Shown: positions 47,992-56,674 of the stretch, piece by piece
Layout: the number at the start of each line of letters is the position of its first letter
How positions within the stretch are numbered: position 1 is the stretch's first letter
The notes under the pieces: generated by a model
The model's input: only the letters and a program-made list of their open reading frames with translations
Database searches by the model: none
What the model was told of the DNA's origin: nothing
Translations under genes and position numbers: made by a program
Assembly: GCF_900112155.1 (NCBI RefSeq)
Contig: NZ_FOKQ01000011.1
Span: 45,060 to 109,059 of the forward strand
Direction of reading: 5' to 3'
Source: Hominimerdicola alba
GTDB taxonomy: Bacteria; Bacillota; Clostridia; Oscillospirales; Ruminococcaceae
DNA length: 64,000 nt

Positions 47992-48789
47992 TCAGCCTGC
48001 GATCATTTCTTTTAGAAATTCATTTCCGTCAGCATCGACGAAACGGAAAGTGAACGTAACATCTTCGTGGAGAGAATATGTGTGGTAAATTGAAGCGGCT
48101 TGCTCGATCACTGCTGTTATCTCTTTATCCGCGCTTTTTTCAAAATCTTCCTTGCTTTTTACGTGGATTGTGAAATCGGTGAAGTCATCGTTATAGGTGA
48201 TATCTGTAACTGTTGTATAGGCATCAAGACCGTTAGCGATGAGATCATCAAGAGTTTCTTTGCTGGAATTTATGTTATTTTGAGCCACAGTATTGAAATA
48301 ATCTTCATCAAAGGTAAGGTAGGTCATATCGGAGTTTTCTTCGCTTTTTACCTCTTCCTTTTTGACGATGTGGTGGTCGGAGTAATTGGCTTCTTCGTTT
48401 GTTATGCCGTTTGAGGGTATAGCTACCGTAATTGTTCCGTCATCGTTTTGGACAACTGCAACTTCGCCCTCGGGGTCATCAAAGACGTAGCTTTTGCCGT
48501 CATCGGGATCGGTGGCGGGCTTTGATGTAGTCTTTTCGGGCCTTTTTTCAGCCTTTGATTCGGCAGGAGTTTTGCTTTCGGTGGAACTATCGCTGTCTTC
48601 GGTGACGGCTTCGGAGCTTTCTTCTTCGGTGGTGGAAGTGTCTTCCGGTTCCCGGAAATATTCAGGCTTGCTTTCGGTATTTGCCTTTGAACTTGTGGGC
48701 TCTTTATATTTGTGTGCGTCTTTGTCGCCGCAGGCAGAAAGACCGAAAGCCAGCATTACAGCGACTGCAAGTATATATGTCTTTTTCAT
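47992..48789 (-). CDS. Lipoprotein of unknown function
   Basis: 265 aa. The signal peptide with lipobox (KTYILAVAVMLAFGLSAC) puts the lipidated Cys at about residue 20. A long Ser/Thr/Glu/Lys linker (TTEEESSEAVTEDSDSSTES) follows. The C-terminal domain of about 110 residues (MTYLTFDEDYFNTVAQNNIN; YNDDFTDFTIHVKSKEDFEK; VTFTFRFVDADGNEFLKEMI) fits a small extracellular ligand or interaction domain, with no family recognised. Start ATG at 48789 after AAGGAGACATACC. Confidence 0.75.
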   Translation of the reverse strand: MKKTYILAVAVMLAFGLSACGDKDAHKYKEPTSSKANTESKPEYFREPEDTSTTEEESSEAVTEDSDSSTESKTPAESKAEKRPEKTTSKPATDPDDGKSYVFDDPEGEVAVVQNDDGTITVAIPSNGITNEEANYSDHHIVKKEEVKSEENSDMTYLTFDEDYFNTVAQNNINSSKETLDDLIANGLDAYTTVTDITYNDDFTDFTIHVKSKEDFEKSADKEITAVIEQAASIYHTYSLHEDVTFTFRFVDADGNEFLKEMIAG

Positions 48790-48803
48790 GGTATGTCTCC
48801 TTG

Positions 48804-49187
48804 TCATTCTGTTATCTCGATGAGGTTTCCCTCAAACCCGATGATGCAGCTTTCGTAGTAGCCGTCACCTGTAACTCGGGGCGGGCTTTGAAGTCTGAAG
48901 CCGTCATCGGTGATGCATTTTGTCAGTTCATCGACTTTTTCTCTGCTGCCCGCACTGAATGCGATGTGCGCGTAGCCCATTCGGGATACCCTGTTATCGT
49001 CCTCAAAGAGGTTGGGCTTGTTCATTATCTCAAGCCGTGAGCCTTCATCAAAGCTGAGAAAGTAGGAGGAAAATCCTGTGCTGGGGTTGCGGTAGATATC
49101 GCCGCTTTTAGCGTTCAGATACTTGGTGAAAAAGTCTTTTGCGCCCTCAAGGTCATTGACGTAGAGGGCTGTATGTTCTATTTTCAT
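48804..49187 (-). CDS. VOC-superfamily protein (glyoxalase-like)
   Basis: 127 aa, a single vicinal-oxygen-chelate fold built of two beta-alpha-beta units. It begins MKIEHTALYVNDLEGAKDFF; the metal-binding pattern has His5 (EHTAL), Glu in RLEIMN, His in AHIAFS and Glu in NLIEITE. It may be a glyoxalase I-like isomerase or a resistance-type protein; the substrate is unknown. Its start overlaps the stop of the glycosyltransferase gene (ATGA), so the two are translationally coupled. Confidence 0.88.
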   Translation of the reverse strand: MKIEHTALYVNDLEGAKDFFTKYLNAKSGDIYRNPSTGFSSYFLSFDEGSRLEIMNKPNLFEDDNRVSRMGYAHIAFSAGSREKVDELTKCITDDGFRLQSPPRVTGDGYYESCIIGFEGNLIEITE

Positions 49188-50416
49188 GATTTTGCTGCCT
49201 GTTTTTCAAAGCACATCACTACTTCTTCATCGCGGGGTTCTTCAATCTCCTTTTTCAGGCAGAGGTATACTACCACGATGTTGACTATCTCGATAAGCAG
49301 CAGGAATCTTCTGTCCATAGAGCCTTTGCCGAAAAGATAGCCCGAGAGCGCCTGTACTGAGCAGTACTGGGATGTGAATATCAGCCACAGTCTGCTTCTG
49401 TAGCAGAATGCGAAGATAACGAACATAACTTCGGAAAGATAGAAATATCTCTCGTGCATATGTGGCAGCACAAAGGGCACTACGAATGAGGATATCATGG
49501 CAAGTGCCACCATTGTATTGTTTGTGAGTTTCAGTTCCTTTTTGGTGATGTAGTAGTACATTACGGTGACAACGCAGGCACCTGCAAAGAATATGCCCGC
49601 AGGTCCCAGAAGTTCGTTTTCAACTTCTTCCCAGAGTGTCCAGAGGTTGGGCAGGGACATACAGAGGTCTTCGTACTGACCCGACTGACGGAAGTATACT
49701 GTCAGCAGACGGATAAAATCTCCGCCGACGATAGTTGCAGGGATTATGCTTATAACGTATACAGCGGGTATCCACAGCAGGTTCAGGGGACGTATCTTCT
49801 TTTTGAAAAGGGCTATGCCTATGAAAGGTGCGAAGAATATCGCCTGAAGCTTGAATGCAAAGCTTATGCCGAACATTATCATGGCTACGTTATCCTTGCC
49901 TTTCATCATATAGTAAAGGCACATTACAAGGAAGCAGGAGTAGATGACATCGCACTGACCCCATGTTGCGGAGTTGAGTACCACTGTCGGCAGACAGAAT
50001 ACTGCGGTGAATGCTATTACGGGGAGATGGGGGTTCTTGCTTTTCTTGTCAGCAAGTTCGACTATCCACATGGCGTATATGGCTGTGATGAAGTCGAATA
50101 CTATCGAAAGTATTTTAAGTCCCAGCTGGGCTGAGATATCTTTGAAGTAGGTGAGTAACGCTATGTAGTAGTAATATAACGGCGTGTAGTCGCCCACATC
50201 GTCACCCACTGCCTTGAATCCGCCGTTTTCGGCAAAATAGTTGTACCATCTTTCAAGGTAAAGCCACATATCTCTTGAAGTGTGGGGCAGAAGTTTATGT
50301 CTCATAAACATTCCGCACACGCACACGATCATGATGTAGATCAGTTTTGCGATATTATCAAAATCCCAGCCTTCCAGAAATTTGGGCTTTGACGCAGTTT
50401 TTTTGTTTTCGCTCAT
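49184..50416 (-). CDS. GT-C family glycosyltransferase, Gpi18-like mannosyltransferase
   Basis: 410 aa with about ten membrane helices. Near the N-terminus, the first extracellular loop has RDMWLYLERWYNYFAENGGF and DYTPLYYY, the acidic DxxxYxxW-type catalytic region of GT-C enzymes using lipid-linked sugars. HMHERYFYLSEV is a second conserved loop. Close relatives in Firmicutes are annotated as Gpi18-like mannosyltransferases; the acceptor is unknown. The start is ATG at 50416 with GGAGGCAATTTA. A start-proximal hairpin lies in its leader (50449-50514). Confidence 0.8.
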   Translation of the reverse strand: MSENKKTASKPKFLEGWDFDNIAKLIYIMIVCVCGMFMRHKLLPHTSRDMWLYLERWYNYFAENGGFKAVGDDVGDYTPLYYYYIALLTYFKDISAQLGLKILSIVFDFITAIYAMWIVELADKKSKNPHLPVIAFTAVFCLPTVVLNSATWGQCDVIYSCFLVMCLYYMMKGKDNVAMIMFGISFAFKLQAIFFAPFIGIALFKKKIRPLNLLWIPAVYVISIIPATIVGGDFIRLLTVYFRQSGQYEDLCMSLPNLWTLWEEVENELLGPAGIFFAGACVVTVMYYYITKKELKLTNNTMVALAMISSFVVPFVLPHMHERYFYLSEVMFVIFAFCYRSRLWLIFTSQYCSVQALSGYLFGKGSMDRRFLLLIEIVNIVVVYLCLKKEIEEPRDEEVVMCFEKQAAKS

Positions 50417-50448
50417 TAAATTGCCTCCAGTTATTGATTCATACATAC

Positions 50449-50514
50449 AGTAAACGACATAAATTTCCAGCCTAGTTCCTTCTTTGGTGGGTGAAAATTT
50501 AGATGTCGTTTACT
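50449..50514 (-). promoter_or_regulatory. Leader inverted repeat upstream of the glycosyltransferase gene
   Basis: AGTAAACGACAT (50449-50460) and ATGTCGTTTACT (50503-50514) are exact complements, extended by AAATTT on each inner side. In the minus-strand transcript this lies at the extreme 5' end. It could be an mRNA hairpin or a pair of operator half-sites. Confidence 0.55.
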
Positions 50515-50521
50515 ATAATAT

Positions 50522-50550
50522 ATTTTACCTTATTAATAAACTTTTGTCAA
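50522..50550 (-). promoter_or_regulatory. Promoter of the glycosyltransferase-VOC operon
   Basis: Minus-strand TTGACA-17-TAAAAT just upstream of the leader repeat. Confidence 0.7.
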
Positions 50551-50909
50551 TAGCGTGGGAATGCATAAAATCAAAGCTGCGTTTTGTCAAAACCGATCAT
50601 GTGAATGCTCCATTGTTATTCAATTGTCAAGATGCTGATGGTACCCTGTGCAGTATAACACGCCGCTTCATATACCGTGGTCATAGTCAGCGACTGCCTG
50701 TCATCGTGCGCACATGGGGTGGATATATATTAACGGCTTACCCTTTTGTGGGACAGCCGGGATAGTCTTTTTACTATCAGGTGTTTTTGGGGAAAAGTTG
50801 TACGTTTTTGTACAACTCTTGCAGAAATATGTCGGGGTTAAATATAAAAACATATGTTTGCATAGAGAGTGAGGTGTGGGTATAGATAATATGACCGTAA
50901 AAAAGTGTG

Positions 50910-51200
50910 TGGAACTGCCAAGGAGACAAAGCGCGCGGTCAAGCCTCGCGCCAGCAGGCTTGCGGGAGTTTGAGGGCAGAGCCCTCAACTCAAGGCGCAA
51001 AAGCGACGTGGCAACAAAGTCATAAATAGCACAACAATCTTTCGACCAAATAGGCGCGGCAATAACAAAATAAAGAGCGTGGACAATACAACCGTCCACG
51101 CTCTTTCTATGTCCGTAAAAATATTGCCGCGCCCGCCGTCAAACAGCGATAGCGTCTTTGACGGCTCGACCCGAGGAACGAGGGGCGACACCGCGCAAAC
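50910..51200. repeat. Composite GC-rich intergenic repeat
   Basis: Contains the palindromic core at 51053-51133 and flanking words shared with 35020-35370 and, inverted, with 56210-56540 (GAGTTTGAGGGCAGAGCCCT; TCGACCCGAGGAACGAGGGG; CATAAATAGCACAACAATCT). The 916-base gap 50417-51332 otherwise has no gene. Confidence 0.7.
51053..51133. repeat. 80-bp palindromic element, copy 3
   Basis: Terminal GGCGCGGCAATA / TATTGCCGCGCC. Perfect inner hairpin AAAGAGCGTGGAC / GTCCACGCTCTTT. Confidence 0.8.
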
Positions 51201-51255
51201 TACCGTTCAAAGCACCCCAACGCCTATCCAACCAACCTCAAAGACCTATACCAAT

Positions 51256-51302
51256 AAAAAAGCCACAGCATTTCCGTCTTTCATCCGGAAATACCGTGGC
51301 TC
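51256..51302 (-). terminator. Terminator of the HMGL-like gene
   Basis: AGCCAC...ATTTCCG / CGGAAAT...GTGGCT stem with internal bulges; six T follow on the minus strand. Confidence 0.8.
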
Positions 51303-51332
51303 AAAACTTCTATAATATGTACCGACTTGCTA

Positions 51333-52307
51333 TCAGTCCATAGTAACTATCTCTTTGTAGAACTCAGCATAATCCTTTCTGTCATCCTTGGTGAAAGCGA
51401 TAGCAGTTCTGGGGTGCTGGTTCAGCAGACCTGTCATGAGGTACTGGAGATCGTAGCCCCATACAATGCCCTGCTCGCGGAGCTTTGTCATGTGCTCGTC
51501 AATGAACTTGATAACAGGGAATACATTGTACTTGGGATTCTTCAGGAAACCAAGCAGAAGCTCCATAGCGCAGTTGCCTGCACCTCTGCCCATTGAGGAG
51601 TATGTAGCATCCAGCCAGTCAACACCGTCACCAACAGCCTCAATAGTGTTAGCAAAAGCAAGCTGCTGATTGTTGTGTGCGTGGATACCTACCTTCTTGC
51701 CGTACTTCTCAGCAAGCTCAACATATACCGCAGCAAGTCTCTGCATCTGCTCAGGGTACATAGCACCGAAGCTGTCAACGATGTATATTACATCAACAGG
51801 GCTCTTACCCAGTATATCCAGCGCTGCACGGAGATCGCCCTCCTGTGCTGTGGATATAGCCATGATATTGCAGCTTACCTCGTAGCCCTTGCTCTTGGCA
51901 TTCTCTATCATATCAACAGCTGTGGGTATCTGGTTGAGGTATGTAGCAACTCTGATAAGGTCGATAACACTGTCATTTCTGTCAATGATATCTTCCTTGT
52001 AGTTGCATCTGCCAACGTCAGCCATAACAGCTATCTTCAGGTCGGTGTCGTTGTCGCCAACAACAGCTCTTAGGTCGTCCTCATCGCAGAACTTCCACTT
52101 GCCGAACTTGGACTTATCGAACATTTCCTTGTCGCCCTTGTAGCCGAACTCCATATAATCAACGCCTGCCTTGATGTTTGCAAGGTACAGGTCGTGAACG
52201 AACTTATCGGTGAAGAAGAAGTCATTTACCAGACCGCCGTCACGCAGTGTTGCGTCTACCACCTTTATACTGTCTCTGTAATTCATCAGATTGGATATCT
52301 CTTTCAT
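51333..52307 (-). CDS. HMGL-like aldolase (DmpG/LeuA/HMG-CoA lyase superfamily)
   Basis: 324 aa TIM-barrel enzyme. VVDATLRDGG is the metal-binding DxTLRDG signature, YMEFGYKG follows, and IGIHAHNNQQLAFANTIEAV holds the two histidine ligands. DATYSSMGRGAGNC is the second signature. The family splits or joins carbon chains via enolates. This subgroup (aldolase catalytic domain proteins near 4-hydroxy-2-oxovalerate aldolase) has no fixed substrate here. Start ATG at 52307, 9 bases after GGGAG; an earlier in-frame ATG at 52316 abuts the ribosome site. It stands alone behind a promoter and a short palindrome. Confidence 0.88.
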   Translation of the reverse strand: MKEISNLMNYRDSIKVVDATLRDGGLVNDFFFTDKFVHDLYLANIKAGVDYMEFGYKGDKEMFDKSKFGKWKFCDEDDLRAVVGDNDTDLKIAVMADVGRCNYKEDIIDRNDSVIDLIRVATYLNQIPTAVDMIENAKSKGYEVSCNIMAISTAQEGDLRAALDILGKSPVDVIYIVDSFGAMYPEQMQRLAAVYVELAEKYGKKVGIHAHNNQQLAFANTIEAVGDGVDWLDATYSSMGRGAGNCAMELLLGFLKNPKYNVFPVIKFIDEHMTKLREQGIVWGYDLQYLMTGLLNQHPRTAIAFTKDDRKDYAEFYKEIVTMD

Positions 52308-52357
52308 ATCATACATCTCCCATTTAATAATTCGCTTTATAGCTTTATGCAGTCTAA

Positions 52358-52406
52358 GCTTTAAATCACTAAAGCAAAGTATATCACACTTGGCTTGAAA
52401 ATGCAA
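52358..52406 (-). promoter_or_regulatory. Promoter and palindrome upstream of the HMGL-like gene
   Basis: Minus-strand TTGCAT-17-TATACT (52401-52406, 52378-52383). A GCTTTA / TAAAGC inverted repeat (52358-52375) covers the expected start point. Confidence 0.6.
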
Positions 52407-52599
52407 GTGCTAATCCAATATTTTATATATAGTTCACACATTTTTGTATGTTTTACAAACTCCACCTTCGTTTCAGATGTGCTGATTTGTAAATTTGTGC
52501 CAACTTGTTTGATGAACTGTCTTTGCGTGTCGAAATGCTCGGTTTTAAAAACGCTCTATAAATCCGACTTTTTGCGTTTTGGATTTTCGCGGCAGCAAA

Positions 52600-52720
52600 A
52601 CAGACTAAGCCTCGGAGCGAAGCTCGTGGTTTATGCGACTGCGTCGGCATATGCCTCGTGCCGGCAGGCTTGAGCCAAAGCTCCCCACCTCTTTGGCAGT
52701 ACCCGAGAGGCTGCTATGTG
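52600..52720. repeat. Partial GC-rich intergenic repeat
   Basis: Carries GGCAGGCTTGAGCCAAAGCT and related words found in the composite repeats elsewhere, but no palindromic core. No gene is seen in the 647-base gap 52308-52954. Confidence 0.5.
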
Positions 52721-52859
52721 GCGTTTTGTTCCGTGTGGGACAATTTTAAACCTAATATTCATAAAATAATCAGGAGCACAGAACTGTCATCTTGCACGAA
52801 AACACGATTCATAAGCGTGTTTTTGATGCTGCAGTTTCCAAAAATATCCGATTTGGGTA

Positions 52860-52888
52860 TTGACATTTTAGCTTTGTTGTGATATTAT
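52860..52888 (+). promoter_or_regulatory. Promoter of the AraC regulator
   Basis: TTGACA-17-TATTAT, 67 bp from the start. Confidence 0.65.
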
Positions 52889-52954
52889 AGTATAAGAGAA
52901 TTTGAAAATATCTTAGATTCGATAAAAGGTTTTCCAAAAGGCGGGCGATTTTTA

Positions 52955-53785
52955 ATGACAGATTTTTACTATCCTGTGCTGGGCGACGAGGTTTCTCTTC
53001 CGCTGTTCGTACTGGGCGCGGGCGCTAGGGACAGAGAGTGGCATTTTATAAGAGAGGACGGTTATCCCGGGTATCAGATAATCTACTGTACCAGAGGTTC
53101 GGGCGTTCTCAAAATTGCTGACGGCGAGTTCCCTGTAAAAGCGGGAGACGCTATGTATCTTCCCCCTAATGTACCTCACGAGTATTATCCTGTCGAGGAC
53201 ATCTGGGAGACACACTGGATAGCATTTTCGGGCAGAGATGCGCAGTACACTCTTGAGCACATAAAGCTTGAAAAGGCGAAGGTCGTACACATCAGCGACC
53301 TTAGCGGAGTTGAGGCTATATTCAAGAAGATACTTTATCTGCTGAAGACCAACTATTATTATGCGGGTCACGAGTGTTCGATGCACCTGTACCAGTTCCT
53401 GATCGAGCTGCACAGGGTAACTAATATGCAGAACGGCGGTCAGGACAGCACCAAGCTGAATCAGCTGAAGCCTGTTATCAACTATATCGATACCAACTTC
53501 TATAAGGAGCTGACACTGGTGGAGCTGGCTGATCTTATCGATCTTTCACCCCAGTATCTTTGCAGGCTTTTCAAGGAATGCCTGAATCTTCGTCCTTTTG
53601 AGTATCTGGCAAGGAAGCGTATACAGCAGGCTAAGATCTTCCTGCTGGAGGACAAGCTGAACATCAACGAGATAGCTACTAAGGTAGGATACAACGATTG
53701 CAGTTATTTCTGCGCGGTATTCAAGAAGCATGAGATGCTTTCTCCTGCTGAGTTCCGTTCTCTGCACAAAAAGGCTGGAAAGTAA
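52955..53785 (+). CDS. AraC-family transcriptional regulator
   Basis: 276 aa. N-terminal cupin-like sensor (YQIIYCTRGSGVLKIADGEF; AGDAMYLPPNVPHEYYP) and a C-terminal double HTH (about 175-272: ELTLVELADLIDLSPQYLCR, LFKECLNLRPFEYL, ARKRIQQAKIFLLEDK, INEIATKVGYNDCSYFCAVF). Such regulators of gut Firmicutes usually control sugar utilisation, but no sugar genes adjoin. Start ATG at 52955 after AAAAGGCGGGCGATTTTTA. Confidence 0.92.
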   Translation: MTDFYYPVLGDEVSLPLFVLGAGARDREWHFIREDGYPGYQIIYCTRGSGVLKIADGEFPVKAGDAMYLPPNVPHEYYPVEDIWETHWIAFSGRDAQYTLEHIKLEKAKVVHISDLSGVEAIFKKILYLLKTNYYYAGHECSMHLYQFLIELHRVTNMQNGGQDSTKLNQLKPVINYIDTNFYKELTLVELADLIDLSPQYLCRLFKECLNLRPFEYLARKRIQQAKIFLLEDKLNINEIATKVGYNDCSYFCAVFKKHEMLSPAEFRSLHKKAGK

Positions 53786-53832
53786 GGCTTTTTTGTTGGC
53801 AGGGTTCGGCAAACAAATCAAATAATAAATTG

Positions 53833-53877
53833 CGGGCGGTCACATATTTCAGTGCATGAGATTTAGTGACCTGCCCG
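53833..53877 (+). terminator. Hairpin after the araC-type gene
   Basis: CGGGCGGTCAC / GTGACCTGCCCG stem with one bulge, followed by TTCTTTG. Confidence 0.6.
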
Positions 53878-54078
53878 TTCTTTGTGTCCGTATATGACCG
53901 CTTTTAGAGGACGGATGATCCCGATATTTGGGGCGAAGCATATTGGTTAGTGATACGGTGACATGAGAAAGGCAATTCTGTTCATAAAACGTTTACAAAT
54001 ATTTTTTGGTGATGTGTCAGTTTTTGCGTTATGGCTCCGACTTGGTAGATGAAACGTTTCAAAGCGAGGTTTTTTGAT

Positions 54079-54615
54079 ATGACCGAAAAAGAATTGCTTG
54101 CCCTGCTGTCTGCTGATCCGCGACGGGGTCTTGAACAGGCGGTGCGGCAATATACTCCATATGTAATGAAAATAGTGCGGACAAAGCTTAGCGGGATATG
54201 CACCGAAGAAGATCTTGAAGAGACTGTAAGTGATGTATTTATGATGTTTTACAGATATATCACGCAGAACAAAAAAGAGATCAGATCGGTAAAAGCATTG
54301 CTGGCTGTGATGTCAAGGCGCAGGTGTGCGGATGTATATGAAAAATCGCTGAAGCACAAGGACGATATCCCGATAGATGAACTGGCGGAACTTCCCGCAG
54401 ATGAACAGTGGGATAATGACCGCCGTCAGCTGAACGAGGCACTGCACAAGCTTGGTCAGCCTGATGAGGAGATATTTATACGCAAATACTTTTTCGGACA
54501 GAACAGCCGCTCGATAGCAGATGAAATGGGAATGAGACACAATACTATAGACAAGCGCATTTCACGGGGGCTCAAAAAACTGAAGAAAATACTGGAGGAG
54601 GGTAATGATGGATAA
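54079..54615 (+). CDS. ECF-type RNA polymerase sigma factor
   Basis: 178 aa. Region 2 (EQAVRQYTPYVMKIVRTKLS; LEETVSDVFMMFYRYI) and region 4 (DEEIFIRKYFFGQNSRSIAD, EMGMRHNTIDKRISRGLKKL) are complete, and no other sigma regions are present. The start is taken as ATG at 54079 behind GCGAGG; an ATG at 54049 would add ten residues. It overlaps the next gene, a membrane protein with the expected anti-sigma position. A GAAACGTTTC palindrome (54050-54059) and AAAACGTTTACAA (53985 region) lie upstream and could be part of an autoregulated promoter. Confidence 0.9.
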   Translation: MTEKELLALLSADPRRGLEQAVRQYTPYVMKIVRTKLSGICTEEDLEETVSDVFMMFYRYITQNKKEIRSVKALLAVMSRRRCADVYEKSLKHKDDIPIDELAELPADEQWDNDRRQLNEALHKLGQPDEEIFIRKYFFGQNSRSIADEMGMRHNTIDKRISRGLKKLKKILEEGNDG

Positions 54616-56050
54616 AGATCTTAAACGGCTTATGGATGAATGGCAGATATCCGATGCGGAAGAATTCAAGGATGACTTTGAAAACTTCGGTGAGGACAAG
54701 GTATCTTCCGATTCCGTAGAACGCATCCTTTCCTCTACCTTACAGAAAGCAGGATTTGAACAGCAGAGTTCAGTCCCCGAACCGAAAGGAGTCATTACAA
54801 TGAATAGAATGAATGCAGATAACAAGATAGACAGTGTAAAAGAATTCGGAAAGGTATCGAACTTCCGCAGGGGTTCGGTGATAGCAGCTTGCCTGGCGAT
54901 AGTTGCAGCAAGCACATTCACAGTAAAAATGCTGGTAGGCGGAAACATCGGCGCAGATGAGGATAACAATTCCAGGATACAGGTGGCACAGACTACAAAG
55001 ACGAAGACACCTGTACCCGCTGACAGCGGTGTGACCGATGAAGAAAGCGATTCGGATGAAGCAGAGTTCATATCCGAAACTGACAGCCTGACCGAAAATG
55101 ACAGCATATCCGAAACAGAGAGCAAAATTGAAAAGAAAGAAACAAATTCGTCGGTAAAGACCGATACTACCGCTGACAGCAAACTTGTAAACGAGACGAT
55201 CGAGGAAGAGGACAGAGGAGGTCATGCGCAGGCAGGAAATGACTATGTAAAGGAAGAGAACAGCGACGAGATCGACAGGGGCGGACATATGCACGCAGTT
55301 AATTATCCTGATGTTTACGGTTTTGATGAGGATAACTATGTAGATGATAGCCTTAAAGCGGATATAGACTCTGCAACTATCATCTGTGAGGGTACTGTGA
55401 CCTCAAAAGCGATATACGGACGTTCACGAAATGATGACTTCAAGCCTCTCAGTGATTACAGTGAAAGCGAGCTTGACAATGTTGGCAGATTGTATTTCAG
55501 ATGCACGGTCAAGCTTGACGGTACTTGCTTCAAGGGGCAGGAGTATATTCGCTATCTTTCACAGACAAGAAATTATGACCCTGCAAGCGGCGATATGATA
55601 GTTGTGATCCCTGCGGGAAGAAAGATAACATCTGATGATGATGAATTCGCTCCCACTTATGCATCAACAGAAAGCGAGATAGATAATGCTGACCTTTTCA
55701 ATGTAGGCGAGAAGCTGATAGTGGAGTATGTTATGCAAGAATATGACAATAGCTGGAATATTTCGGGAGAAGATATCTACAGATATGAGCAGGAATCTTA
55801 TATGTATCACAGGACCTCATTCTATGTACCTGCTTTGAGAGACGAAAATATGGGCTATGAGAGCATGACAAACTATCTGCTGAATACATTCAAGGGCGGC
55901 AGTGTTGAAGCCGCCGAAAAATGGATAAGCTATCTCGGAGAAAGTTCGACCATAAAGTGCATCCCCAGCAAGAGATTTGCACCCGGTAAGGTAGTAAGCG
56001 TGAATCCGTCTTACGCTGAAAATGGCTTTATCATATATGTAGCAGAATAA
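54605..56050 (+). CDS. Putative anti-sigma membrane protein
   Basis: 481 aa, starting 11 bases before the sigma factor stop (ATG at 54605 or 54608, after GGAGGG). A cytoplasmic part of about 95 residues (KRLMDEWQISDAEEFKDDFE) precedes one membrane helix (GSVIAACLAIVAASTFTVKM). A long acidic Ser/Thr linker follows, with two copies of a word (EEDRGGHAQA; EIDRGGHMHA). The extracellular C-terminal domain (about 250-480: ATIICEGTVTSKAIYGRSRN; GMIVVIPAGRK-like; KLIVEYVMQEYD) may sense a signal. The topology and coupling match anti-sigma factors of ECF systems; the zinc-type HxxxCxxC motif is absent. Confidence 0.75.
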   Translation: MMDKDLKRLMDEWQISDAEEFKDDFENFGEDKVSSDSVERILSSTLQKAGFEQQSSVPEPKGVITMNRMNADNKIDSVKEFGKVSNFRRGSVIAACLAIVAASTFTVKMLVGGNIGADEDNNSRIQVAQTTKTKTPVPADSGVTDEESDSDEAEFISETDSLTENDSISETESKIEKKETNSSVKTDTTADSKLVNETIEEEDRGGHAQAGNDYVKEENSDEIDRGGHMHAVNYPDVYGFDEDNYVDDSLKADIDSATIICEGTVTSKAIYGRSRNDDFKPLSDYSESELDNVGRLYFRCTVKLDGTCFKGQEYIRYLSQTRNYDPASGDMIVVIPAGRKITSDDDEFAPTYASTESEIDNADLFNVGEKLIVEYVMQEYDNSWNISGEDIYRYEQESYMYHRTSFYVPALRDENMGYESMTNYLLNTFKGGSVEAAEKWISYLGESSTIKCIPSKRFAPGKVVSVNPSYAENGFIIYVAE

Positions 56051-56082
56051 AGTTTTATACACCCCGCTTTTATATATAGAAC

Positions 56083-56118
56083 CTGCACAGCCCCGCGTCA
56101 GCAAAAGACGCGGGGCTG
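56083..56118 (+). terminator. Terminator of the sigma/anti-sigma operon
   Basis: Stem of about 15 bp, GCACAGCCCCGCGTC / GACGCGGGGCTGTGTGC. No T-run follows. Confidence 0.6.
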
Positions 56119-56209
56119 TGTGCGTTGCGGTATCTTTACTTTTGGAACGGTGATACCGTTCATAATGCCCGTGCATTTTTTCGGATGCGATCACATACTT
56201 TCGTATACG

Positions 56210-56540
56210 CTTGCTTGCGATTTTTCGCCCCTCGTTCCTCGGGTCGAGCCGTCAAAGACGCTATCGCTGTTTGACGGCGGGCGCGGCAATATTTCACGCG
56301 GATAGAAAGAGCGTGGACTGTTCGATTGTCCACGCTCATGATTTTGATATTGCCGCGCCTATTTGGTCGAGAGATTGTTGTGCTATTTATGGCTTTGTTG
56401 CCACGTCACTTTTGAGCCTTGAGTTGAGGGCTCTGCCCTCAAACTCCCTCAAGCCTTTCGCGAAAGGCTTGAGCCAAAGCTCCCCTCGCGGCATAGCTTT
56501 GTTTTAGAGCGCGGTTTTGTTGCCGCGAACGCTCGTTGAT
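56210..56540. repeat. Composite GC-rich intergenic repeat, inverted
   Basis: Reverse orientation relative to the repeats at 35.0 and 50.9 kb, with the same order of words (CCCCTCGTTCCTCGGGTCGA; GGGCTCTGCCCTCAAACTCC; GCCTTTCGCGAAAGGC) and the palindromic core at 56280-56359. No gene is seen in the gap 56051-56674. Confidence 0.7.
56280..56359. repeat. 80-bp palindromic element, copy 4
   Basis: Terminal GGCGCGGCAATAT / ATATTGCCGCGCC; inner arms GAGCGTGGAC / GTCCACGCTC. Confidence 0.8.
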
Positions 56541-56582
56541 TTCTTGCCCCTGTGAAATAAGTGATAATTTGTCTATCAGCGC

Positions 56583-56611
56583 TTTACATTTGCGGTGTTT
56601 TATGTTATAAT
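56583..56611 (+). promoter_or_regulatory. Promoter of the aroB operon
   Basis: TTTACA-17-TATAAT, 64 bp upstream of aroB. Confidence 0.7.
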
Positions 56612-56674
56612 AATCGTATATGTATTTTAAGTCGTTAAATCGTTAAAAACATCGGCATAGAAAGAGTGATGAAA

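Noticed and set aside
50985..51191. ORF with PLVPRVEPSKTLSLFDGGRG, similar to frames near 35115-35396 and 56120-56305
   Set aside because: It is a translation of the GC-rich intergenic repeat; the frames start and end differently in each copy, lack ribosome sites, and follow the palindrome rather than codon usage.
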